From contig MIQB01000126.1 of the NCBI GenBank assembly GCA_002890585.1, positions 1-5,088 on the forward strand: DNA of 5,088 bases, written 5' to 3'. The notes under the pieces are model-generated. The model was not told the origin of the DNA, searched no databases, and was given only the letters and a program-made list of their open reading frames with translations. This document shows, one piece after another, positions 1 to 4,938 of the stretch. Position numbers and translations under genes: made by a program. Source of the DNA: Tannerella sp. oral taxon 808 (lineage in GTDB: Bacteria > Bacteroidota > Bacteroidia > Bacteroidales > Tannerellaceae). Position 1 is the stretch's first letter. Every line of letters starts with the position of its first letter.

Positions 1-236
1 ATACTTTTCGGGAAGTTCCGAATGGGTCGAGAAGGAGCAATAAAGGGCTTAAGGGGAGAAATCGGCCTTGTCGCAGGGGCATTTGGGCGATAAACGAAGG
101 AAGTCAGGGACGAAAAGGGAGTGGTTGGGCGGATAACGGGAGGGAGCAGGGATGAAAAAGGAGGCTTTGGTCGGTAAACGAGGAAGAAATGCGGCGTCGG
201 CGGGGTGGGAGAGGGGCGCTGAGGCCGATTCGTGAC
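1..236. other. gene-free purine-rich left edge
   Basis: I see no supportable coding region on either strand here. The plus strand is strongly enriched in G and A, with few pyrimidines. The open frame that starts at 189 only runs on as the antisense shadow of the DJ-1-family gene. The region lies beyond the terminator of the minus-strand operon, so it is probably intergenic. Its right two thirds show a degenerate 42-bp periodicity, listed separately. Confidence 0.7.
83..190. repeat. degenerate 42-bp tandem repeat (about 2.5 units)
   Basis: Three phased units begin with TTGGGCG (83), TTGGGCG (125) and TTGGTCG (167), exactly 42 bp apart. Each is followed about 11 bases into the unit by AACG, and the first two share a later CAGGGA and GAAAA block. 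Units 1 and 2 match at about 27 of 42 positions by my hand alignment. The tract is purine-rich, so composition inflates that identity. It may be an old, decayed minisatellite. The segment before 83 could hold further, more eroded units, but I could not align them convincingly. Confidence 0.45.
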
Positions 237-288
237 AAAAAAAATCCTGCCGGAAGGGAGCCGTTTGTGAGCTTCCCTCCGGCAGGAT
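237..288 (-). terminator. intrinsic terminator of the pdxJ-exbB-exbD-tonB-DJ-1 operon
   Basis: Read on the minus strand, the arm at 278-288 (ATCCTGCCGGA) pairs perfectly with 244-254. After one mismatch the stem continues for about six more pairs, including a G-T wobble, enclosing a short loop around 262-270. The hairpin is followed directly by eight T residues (the A run at 237-244 on the plus strand). It sits about 41 bp past the stop codon of the DJ-1-family gene, where the end of a leftward operon is expected. The plus-strand reading lacks a T tract, so it acts in one direction. Confidence 0.9.
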
Positions 289-329
289 GGGATGGTGGGT
301 TGCCGGATCGGTTCCGGCCTCTTGCGGGA

Positions 330-872
330 TTATTTCTTCGTCAACAGTCCGCGAGCGACCTCGTCAGCCGCCTCCGCGCCCAACAGGTAGTCCACGATGG
401 CCAGCCCGAAGGGGTAGACCATGCCCGGCCCGCGCCCGGTGATGATGTTCCCGTCTTTGACGGTTTCAGCCTCCACCACGGTCGCGCCCGTGAGGTATTG
501 CTCGAAGCCGGGGTAACACGTGGCGCGGCGCCCGCGGAGCAGTCCGAGGCCGCCGAGCACGAGCGGTGCGGCGCAGATGGCTGCCACAAGTCGGCCGGCT
601 TGGTGGTGGCGGACAATGGCTTTTTTCAGGCCCTCGTAATCGTTGAGCATGGGCCCGCCGCCGGGCAGCACGAGGGCGTCGGCGTCGGCCAGGTCGATGT
701 CTTCAAACAGCGCGTCGGTCACGACCGGGATGCCGTGTCCGCCCGTGACTGTCCGGTTGCCAGTCATCGAGACCGTGATGGTCTTCACATTTCCGCGGCG
801 CAGCACGTCTGTGGTGCCGATGGCTTCCGTCTCTTCGAAGCCTGTCGCAAAAAACACATATGCCTTTTTCAT
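330..872 (-). CDS. DJ-1/PfpI family protein (class I glutamine amidotransferase-like fold)
   Basis: The 180-residue protein covers the whole DJ-1/YajL-type family length. Visible landmarks are an N-terminal strand followed by GFEETEA with Glu16 (the acid that hydrogen-bonds the reactive cysteine in DJ-1), the LPGGG turn at 69-73, the nucleophile elbow AAICAAP with Cys100 (equivalent to human DJ-1 Cys106), and TGRGPG at 145-150. Family members act in the cytoplasm as redox-sensing chaperones or glyoxalase/deglycase-type enzymes, and the deglycase role is debated. The exact substrate cannot be read here. The gene is last in the operon, 45 bp after tonB, with the strong terminator behind it. I see no TAnnTTTG box in the 45-bp gap, so it is probably co-transcribed. 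The ATG at 872 gives the expected family N terminus. There is no clear Shine-Dalgarno site; the upstream sequence is AT-rich, as is usual in this phylum. All key residues are present. Confidence 0.92.
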   Translation of the reverse strand: MKKAYVFFATGFEETEAIGTTDVLRRGNVKTITVSMTGNRTVTGGHGIPVVTDALFEDIDLADADALVLPGGGPMLNDYEGLKKAIVRHHQAGRLVAAICAAPLVLGGLGLLRGRRATCYPGFEQYLTGATVVEAETVKDGNIITGRGPGMVYPFGLAIVDYLLGAEAADEVARGLLTKK

Positions 873-917
873 TGTCTTATGTGGTGTTTAATAGGTGAAT
901 AAATCAATGGGTGTGGG

Positions 918-1859
918 CTACTTCAGGGAGTAGCGATAGGTGATCGTTCCGCTTTGGTTGTTCGAGCTTTCTATGCTGTTGAATTTGGCGCGGCGGGCGG
1001 CTTCGATGGCGCTGCGGCGCATGGATCCGTTGTCGATGTTCGTGCCCTTGCCGATGTCTGCGGCGATGACGTTGCCTGCTGGGTCGACTACGATGTTGAC
1101 TACGATCACGCCCTCTTCCTGCACGGTGTAGGCCGGGTGTGGCAGGCCGCCTGCGCCGATGGAGCGGCCGCTCAGGCTGAATCCTGAGCCTACGCCTTTG
1201 TTTGCGCCGCGGTTGGTGTTGCCAAACGGGCTGCCTTGGTTGCCGCTGTTGTTGCTCTTGGCTGAGCCTTGGTTGCTCTGGTTGTTCTTGCCGAATGCTC
1301 CGGCTACGCGGTCGCGAATGGCTTGCTCCTTCTTGCGTTGCTCTTCGGCTTGGCGGCGGCGTTCGGCCTCGGCTTTGCGTGTGGCTTCGGCCTTGCGTTC
1401 GGCTTCTTTGCGGCGGATGTCGTCCTGTCGCCGCTGCTCGTCTTGCTGCTTGCGGAGCGCTTCTTGGCGGCGCGCCTCTTCTTCTTTTCGTTTACGCTCC
1501 GCTTCTTTCTTCTTCTGTTGGGCTATGGCTACGGACTCCTCGCGGTCTTGTGTGATCAGCTTTTCGGCCTGTCGCGGCTTCGGTGGGGTGGGGGGCGTAG
1601 GCGGCGCGGGCGGTGTGGCGGGCGGTGGGGTGGGGGTGACTTCCTCGGGCGTCACCTCGGGTGCCTCTTCGGCCGCGGGGGTTCCTTCCGGTTCAAACGT
1701 GCCTGCGCCCTCGTCGAGTGTCCCGAAGTTTACCATCACGCCTCCGTCTTCCTCTGGCACTACGGCTTTCATTACCGTGAAGAAGAGGATGAGCAAGATG
1801 ACGGCATGGAAAAGGATCGATCCGACGCCCGCCAGCAGGTTGTTTTTCTTCAGCTTCAT
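918..1859 (-). CDS. tonB: TonB-family energy transducer with long TolA-like charged stalk
   Basis: This is a 313-residue inner-membrane-anchored periplasmic protein that should carry force from the ExbB/ExbD motor to TonB-dependent outer-membrane transporters (SusC-like and siderophore or haem receptors in this phylum). Domains in order: short basic cytoplasmic start; one membrane anchor at about 9-30 with His18, comparable to the conserved anchor histidine of E. coli TonB; an acidic segment at 36-75; a Pro-rich run at 76-95; a Lys/Glu/Arg/Gln-rich, very probably helical stalk at about 115-187; a Gly/Asn/Ser linker at 188-238; and a TonB C-terminal domain at about 239-313 (EEGVIVVNIVVDPAGNV, then AARRAKF and a final strand ITYRYSLK). 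The start ATG overlaps the exbD stop as ATGA, implying translational coupling. The stalk resembles TolA more than classical TonB, but the C-terminal domain is of TonB type. A TolA-like role is the main alternative. Confidence 0.9.
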   Translation of the reverse strand: MKLKKNNLLAGVGSILFHAVILLILFFTVMKAVVPEEDGGVMVNFGTLDEGAGTFEPEGTPAAEEAPEVTPEEVTPTPPPATPPAPPTPPTPPKPRQAEKLITQDREESVAIAQQKKKEAERKRKEEEARRQEALRKQQDEQRRQDDIRRKEAERKAEATRKAEAERRRQAEEQRKKEQAIRDRVAGAFGKNNQSNQGSAKSNNSGNQGSPFGNTNRGANKGVGSGFSLSGRSIGAGGLPHPAYTVQEEGVIVVNIVVDPAGNVIAADIGKGTNIDNGSMRRSAIEAARRAKFNSIESSNNQSGTITYRYSLK

Positions 1860-2275
1860 GGCGTGCGCTCCGGTGGACGGGTGGCGAGCACCACCTTATA
1901 ATGATTCTCGTTGGCCAGGTTGAGCACGTTCACGATCTCGCCGTAGGGGACGGTCTCGTCGGCATAGAGGGCTACATACATCTCCGGGTCGGCCTCGTAC
2001 TGCGCTTGCAGGAAGGGGGCGATGTCTTCGAAGGCCACCTGTTGCTCGCGTTGATTGCCGGCGGCTACGTAGTAATTCCCTTCCGCATCAATCGTCACGC
2101 GCGTGATTGGTTTGGCCGCCGTCTGCTTTTGCGCCTGTGGCAACGTCAGCTTGATGGCATTGGGCACCACCACCGTCGAAGTCACCATGAAGAAGATCAG
2201 CAGCAGGAAGATGACGTCCGTCATGGAGGCCATGCTAAAGGCCTCATTGACTTTAGTTTTTCTTTTCAAGGCCAT
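1856..2275 (-). CDS. exbD: ExbD/TolR-family proton-channel subunit
   Basis: The 139-residue protein has the ExbD/TolR layout: a short basic cytoplasmic tail, a single membrane segment at about 20-36 (DVIFLLLIFFMVTSTVVV), and a periplasmic domain to the end. Asp20 at the start of the membrane helix matches the essential proton-carrying aspartate of the family (Asp25 in E. coli ExbD). The periplasmic part carries the usual VALYADETVPYGEIVNVLN block at about 101-119. It works as a dimer inside an ExbB pentamer, converting proton flow into movement of TonB. The gene starts 7 bp after exbB and its TGA overlaps the tonB ATG, so all three subunits are probably made together. ExbD and TolR cannot be separated on sequence alone; the adjacent tonB-type gene favours ExbD. 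Confidence 0.93.
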   Translation of the reverse strand: MALKRKTKVNEAFSMASMTDVIFLLLIFFMVTSTVVVPNAIKLTLPQAQKQTAAKPITRVTIDAEGNYYVAAGNQREQQVAFEDIAPFLQAQYEADPEMYVALYADETVPYGEIVNVLNLANENHYKVVLATRPPERTP

Positions 2276-2282
2276 GACGGGG

Positions 2283-2993
2283 TCAGTGTGCAGGTTCGTT
2301 CAACAAGTCCATGAATTCCATCGTGCTTGCTTCCAATTTATTCACCACGTTTTCTACGCGAGCCACTAAGTAGTTGTAAGCAAACAGAGCAATGATGCCC
2401 ACCACCAATCCGCCGACCGTTGTCACGAGCGCCTCGTAGATGCCGCCAGAAAGCAGTGTCACGTCCACATTCGTTCCGGCGTTAGCCATATCATAAAATG
2501 CGCGCACCATACCCGTCACGGTGCCAAGGAACCCGAGCATCGGTGCGCCCGCAGCCGTTGTCGCAATGACGGGGAACCCGCGCTCCAACTTCGAGATCTC
2601 GATGTTACCAGCGTTCTCGATTGCGGCCAGCACATCGCCCGTAGGCCTCCCCAGACGCAGGATGCCTTTCTCGATCATGCGTGCGGCCGGCGTTGGTGTG
2701 GTGCGGCATAGGTTGAGCGCCTGGTCGATTTTACCTTCATAGATATAGTCACGGATGCGGTTCATAAACGTTTCATCGTTCTTGCCAGCCTGTCGGATCA
2801 CCAGCAGCCGCTGGATAAAGAAGTAGATGGCCACCAACGAGAGGATCAGGAGCACGCCCATGATCCATCCGCCCTTCATGGCGAGGTCGATGATATTGAT
2901 TTGAGCCTCTGTTTGTACGGCGTCGGCCGTGAGTTCCGTAGCTGCATCGGCTTGCTCCGAGGCTACCTGTGCGAATAGGGATAAGAAGTACAT
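2283..2993 (-). CDS. exbB: ExbB (MotA/TolQ/ExbB proton channel family)
   Basis: The 236-residue integral membrane protein forms the ring of the TonB motor. Three hydrophobic helices are visible at about 43-60, 140-162 and 186-208, with a cytoplasmic domain between the first two, the normal ExbB topology. The family signature GFLGTVTGM lies at 154-162. Thr158 and Thr192 correspond by alignment to the two pore threonines of E. coli ExbB (148 and 181), and Glu187 to its Glu176. The N terminus has about 38 residues before the first helix, beginning with the mildly hydrophobic MYFLSLFAQVA. I recall such an extension from other Bacteroidetes ExbB proteins. The ATG at 2993 is kept because the next Met (residue 39) would cut right up to the first helix. 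It begins 19 bp after the pdxJ stop, so it is probably in the same transcript. Confidence 0.95.
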   Translation of the reverse strand: MYFLSLFAQVASEQADAATELTADAVQTEAQINIIDLAMKGGWIMGVLLILSLVAIYFFIQRLLVIRQAGKNDETFMNRIRDYIYEGKIDQALNLCRTTPTPAARMIEKGILRLGRPTGDVLAAIENAGNIEISKLERGFPVIATTAAGAPMLGFLGTVTGMVRAFYDMANAGTNVDVTLLSGGIYEALVTTVGGLVVGIIALFAYNYLVARVENVVNKLEASTMEFMDLLNEPAH

Positions 2994-3012
2994 GTCGTTT
3001 TGCTGTTAATGA

Positions 3013-3750
3013 TTACAACTCTTGAGTTTCAATTCTCTCATTCAAGCATGCTTTATACATGGCGATCGTCCGCTCCAGACCAAAATAAAGGGCATCGCAG
3101 ATCAGCGCGTGCCCGATAGAGACCTCTTCGATCCACGGGATTTGTGAGGCGAAGAAGGCGAGGTTCTGAAGGTTCAGGTCGTGCCCAGCGTTGACGCCGA
3201 TGCCGAGGCTTTTGGCCAGCCGCGCTGCCTCGATGTAAGGCGCTACGGCTTTCTCGCGGTCGGCTGCGTATTGCTGTGCATAAGGCTCGGTGTAGAGTTC
3301 TATGCGATCCGTCCCCGTTTTGGCAGCCCATTCGATGTTGTCCCGCTCCGTCTCCACGAAGAGCGATGTGCGTATGCCGTGCCCTGTGAACAAGTCGACC
3401 AATTCGCTCAGCTGGTCGAAATGCGCTTTCACCTTCCACCCAGCATTTGATGTCAGCACATCCGGCGCGTCAGGCACTAACGTGACCTGCGTGGGCTTCA
3501 CGGCGAGTACAAGGTCAATGAAGGCTTGGATGGGATATCCTTCAATGTTCAGTTCCGTTTTGATGATGGGTTTGAGCGCATAGACATCGTTGTATCGGAT
3601 GTGTCGCTCATCTGGGCGCGGGTGCACGGTGATGCCTTGTGCTCCAAAGGCTTCGCAATCTTTGGCTATTTGCACCACGTCAGGCATGTTGCCACCTCGG
3701 GCATTGCGAAGGGTCGCTGCTTTGTTGATGTTGACGCTTAACTTGATCAT
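3013..3750 (-). CDS. pdxJ: pyridoxine 5'-phosphate synthase
   Basis: The 245-residue cytoplasmic TIM-barrel enzyme condenses 1-deoxy-D-xylulose 5-phosphate with 3-amino-1-hydroxyacetone 1-phosphate to give pyridoxine 5'-phosphate, the ring-closing step of the DXP-dependent vitamin B6 route. Length is normal for the family. Conserved pieces are SVNINKAATLRNARGG at 5-20, GITVHPRPDERHI at 39-51, NIEG at 68-71, VNAGHDL at 186-192 and SIGHAL at 211-216. The active-site residues equivalent to E. coli His45, Glu72 and His193 are His43, Glu70 and His190. The E. coli NIDH motif is NINK here, which I recall as usual in Bacteroidetes PdxJ. Start: ATG at 3750, matching the family N terminus MxKLSVNIN. 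It is the first gene of the leftward operon and diverges from nadK across a 112-bp shared regulatory gap. Nothing suggests damage. Confidence 0.98.
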   Translation of the reverse strand: MIKLSVNINKAATLRNARGGNMPDVVQIAKDCEAFGAQGITVHPRPDERHIRYNDVYALKPIIKTELNIEGYPIQAFIDLVLAVKPTQVTLVPDAPDVLTSNAGWKVKAHFDQLSELVDLFTGHGIRTSLFVETERDNIEWAAKTGTDRIELYTEPYAQQYAADREKAVAPYIEAARLAKSLGIGVNAGHDLNLQNLAFFASQIPWIEEVSIGHALICDALYFGLERTIAMYKACLNERIETQEL

Positions 3751-3761
3751 GTGAAAAAATA

Positions 3762-3789
3762 CTGATTCTTCTGTGGTTCTTTACTTTTG
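3762..3789 (+). promoter_or_regulatory. predicted promoter of nadK
   Basis: On the plus strand TACTTTTG at 3782-3789 exactly fits the Bacteroidetes -7 consensus TAnnTTTG. The -33 region is poor: only CTG at 3762-3764, 17 bp upstream, bears any likeness to TTTG. A start near 3796 would give nadK a leader of about 67 nt. A weak -33 box may mean low basal activity or the need for an activator (inference). Confidence 0.5.
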
Positions 3790-3814
3790 CATATCAAAAT
3801 ACTACGCAAAAGTA
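3782..3814. promoter_or_regulatory. 9-bp inverted repeat joining the two divergent promoters
   Basis: TACTTTTGC at 3782-3790 and GCAAAAGTA at 3806-3814 are perfect reverse complements separated by 15 bp. Each arm contains the full -7 octamer of one promoter, so the two promoters point at each other and their predicted start sites lie only a few bases apart. The repeat may simply be two like promoters. It could also serve as an operator for a dimeric regulator; the sequence cannot decide. Confidence 0.6.
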
Positions 3815-3837
3815 GGACGATTCAGGAGATAGCTAAA
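3807..3837 (-). promoter_or_regulatory. predicted promoter of the pdxJ operon
   Basis: On the minus strand TACTTTTG (3814-3807) is an exact match to the Bacteroidetes -7 consensus TAnnTTTG. A TTTA at 3837-3834, 19 bp upstream, matches the -33 box TTTG at three of four bases. The predicted start would be near 3800, leaving a leader of about 50 nt before pdxJ. Family knowledge gives the consensus; the start site is inferred. The -7 box is one half of a perfect inverted repeat shared with the nadK promoter. Confidence 0.55.
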
Positions 3838-3862
3838 CGTATCCAATTAAAATACCCCACCC

Positions 3863-4735
3863 ATGAAAATCGGAATATTCGGCTGCGGATATAGGTCGGA
3901 TAAGCTGCCATTGCTTCGACGCCTGTTCGAAAAATTAGAGACGCTGAAGGCGGAAATATTTGTCTCAAGAGACTTCCATGCTTTTTTATCCACCATGCTC
4001 GATTTCAGGCCTGCATGTGCTGGCGTATTGTCTGCACCGCCGTTCGGGTTAGACATCGCGCTGAGTGTGGGGGGCGATGGGACCTTTCTTCGCACCGCTG
4101 AGCAAATCGGCCGACAGGACATTCCCATCCTGGGGATTAATACGGGGCGTTTGGGCTTCCTTGCCGAGGCTGGTCCCGAGCAGATTGAGGAGACACTCGA
4201 TGAAATCAGCCGCGGGGATTACCGGATAGAAAGGCGGATGATGCTTTGCTTGCAGACGAGCGAGCCTGCCTTTGCGGGTTGCAATTATGCGCTGAACGAA
4301 GTGGCCTTGCTCAAGCGCGAAACGTCTTCGATGATCACGATCCACACCTTCCTGAACGACGAATACCTGACTTCGTACCAGGCCGACGGACTGGTCATCG
4401 CTTCACCGACTGGCTCCACGGCCTACTCGATGAGTGTGAACGGCCCCATCATCTTGCCACAGAGCGACAACATCGTGCTCAGTCCTGTGGCGCCCCACAG
4501 CCTGAATGTGCGCCCGTTAGTCATCCCCGGATCGTATAAAATATCCTTAGAAGTGGAGAGCCGGAATGATTCCTACCTCGTGGCCCTTGACGGACGGTCG
4601 GAAAGCCTCTCGGTAGATGTCAGACTTTCCGTTTGTAGAGCGGATTTCGCCATACAAATGATCAGCCGAAACAACCGGAGTTTCTACCGGACTTTGCGAG
4701 ATAAGTTGATGTGGGGCGCAGACGTTAGAAGTTAA
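3863..4735 (+). CDS. nadK: NAD kinase
   Basis: The 290-residue cytoplasmic enzyme phosphorylates NAD+ with ATP (or polyphosphate in some bacteria) to make NADP+, the only route to that cofactor. Visible family motifs are GGDGT at 70-74, the phosphate-binding and catalytic loop; GINTGRLGFL at 91-100; NEVAL at 145-149; DGLVIASPTGSTAYS at 175-189, which binds the nicotinamide nucleotide; and PVAPHSLNVRPLV at 208-220. Length and motif spacing are normal, and no key residue is missing. Start: ATG at 3863, giving the standard MKIGIFG beginning. The bases just before it are AT-rich then CCCCACCC, with no Shine-Dalgarno sequence close by; an AGGAG at 3824-3828 is too far away (about 34 nt). It is transcribed alone to the right, divergent from pdxJ. 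A short hairpin follows the stop. Confidence 0.98.
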   Translation: MKIGIFGCGYRSDKLPLLRRLFEKLETLKAEIFVSRDFHAFLSTMLDFRPACAGVLSAPPFGLDIALSVGGDGTFLRTAEQIGRQDIPILGINTGRLGFLAEAGPEQIEETLDEISRGDYRIERRMMLCLQTSEPAFAGCNYALNEVALLKRETSSMITIHTFLNDEYLTSYQADGLVIASPTGSTAYSMSVNGPIILPQSDNIVLSPVAPHSLNVRPLVIPGSYKISLEVESRNDSYLVALDGRSESLSVDVRLSVCRADFAIQMISRNNRSFYRTLRDKLMWGADVRS

Positions 4736-4739
4736 ATAA

Positions 4740-4765
4740 CCCCAAAACTAAGTGCTTTTTTGGGG
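4740..4765 (+). terminator. weak hairpin after nadK
   Basis: CCCCAAAA (4740-4747) pairs with TTTTGGGG (4758-4765) around a 10-base loop, beginning five bases after the nadK stop. No T tract follows on the right (CGAAAGC instead), although T residues occupy the 3' arm. It may be a weak terminator or an RNA 3'-end stabiliser for nadK. This is a low-confidence call. Confidence 0.35.
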
Positions 4766-4775
4766 CGAAAGCATG

Positions 4776-4803
4776 TTGTATAACATATCCCGCCATACAT
4801 TTG
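4776..4803 (+). promoter_or_regulatory. predicted Bacteroidetes-type promoter upstream of a small RNA
   Basis: TACATTTG at 4796-4803 exactly fits the -7 consensus TAnnTTTG. A TTG at 4776-4778, 17 bp upstream, could serve as the -33 box, at slightly short spacing. Transcription would begin near 4810. It lies 40-70 bp past the nadK stop and points away from it, into a stretch with no clear protein gene but with a terminator about 70 nt later. Confidence 0.6.
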
Positions 4804-4809
4804 TGCCGT

Positions 4810-4880
4810 GTTTTTCATGGTATTAGATTTAAGGTTAACAATGAAGATTGTGGTTGTCGTGAGACAACCATTTCTTTTTT
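4810..4880 (+). ncRNA. candidate small RNA or attenuated leader, about 70 nt
   Basis: The span runs from the predicted start of the promoter with TACATTTG to the end of a clean intrinsic terminator. The 5' half (4811-4849) is AT-rich and single-stranded-looking, with GGTATTAG and TTTAAGGTTAAC. The 3' half is the hairpin at 4851-4870 plus T tract. From memory, promoter-to-terminator units of this size with a similar AT-rich core recur in Bacteroidales, either as stand-alone RNAs or as leaders of stress or ribosome-related genes; I cannot confirm a family match here. A 25-codon open frame (4817-4894) overlaps it, so a leader peptide is the alternative. Any regulated gene would lie beyond the right edge. 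Confidence 0.55.
4851..4880 (+). terminator. intrinsic terminator with GTGA tetraloop
   Basis: TGGTTGTC (4851-4858) pairs perfectly with GACAACCA (4863-4870), closing on the four-base loop GTGA, a GNRA-type tetraloop in RNA. It is followed at once by TTTCTTTTTT (4871-4880). AAGA at 4844-4847 can also pair with TCTT at 4873-4876, extending the structure past a small internal loop. This is a textbook terminator on the plus strand. It is too far from nadK (more than 110 bp, behind a fresh promoter) to be simply its 3' end. Confidence 0.8.
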
Positions 4881-4883
4881 ATA

Positions 4884-4920
4884 CCCACTCCTAATTCTCT
4901 CACCCTCCCTCCTTTCATAC
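4884..4920. other. pyrimidine-rich spacer between small RNA and repeat array
   Basis: The plus strand here is mostly C and T, with runs such as CACCCTCCCTCCTTTC. No gene, hairpin or promoter box is evident. It separates the terminator from the 41-bp array and has the opposite strand bias to the purine-rich left edge of the window. Confidence 0.5.
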
Positions 4921-4938
4921 CTAAGCGACCGTATTAAA

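Noticed and set aside
151..190. Shared ancestry of the left 42-bp and right 41-bp repeats (GAT-AAAAA, GGCTTT, GTCG in the same order)
   Set aside because: The match needs a gap of several bases and rests on short low-information words; not convincing by hand.
189..902. 237-codon plus-strand open frame
   Set aside because: It lies antisense to the DJ-1-family gene, whose protein carries all family motifs; the plus-strand translation has no recognisable domain and runs through the terminator hairpin.
1159..1923. Long plus-strand open frames opposite tonB (also 1269-1901)
   Set aside because: These arise from the biased Lys/Glu/Arg/Pro codons of tonB read backwards; their translations are low-complexity Ser/Arg/Cys or Phe/Leu/Gly with no domain.
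918..2993. TolQ-TolR-TolA rather than ExbB-ExbD-TonB
   Set aside because: The stalk is TolA-like, but the last gene has a TonB-type C-terminal domain and no tolB or pal lies next to it; kept only as an alternative.
3781..3792. Three-codon minus-strand frame (ATG CAA AAG TAA) in the pdxJ leader
   Set aside because: It is formed by the promoter inverted-repeat sequence itself and has no ribosome-binding signal; too short to support.
4908..4916. CCTCCTTTC, resembling the 3' end of 16S rRNA
   Set aside because: Nine pyrimidines in a pyrimidine-rich tract; no flanking rRNA sequence and no other rRNA feature nearby.
4835..4918. 28-codon minus-strand frame starting in the purine-rich complement of the CCTCCTTTC tract
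   Set aside because: It would be read through the complement of the terminator hairpin, its product is low-complexity, and no promoter box precedes it; chance is the simpler explanation.
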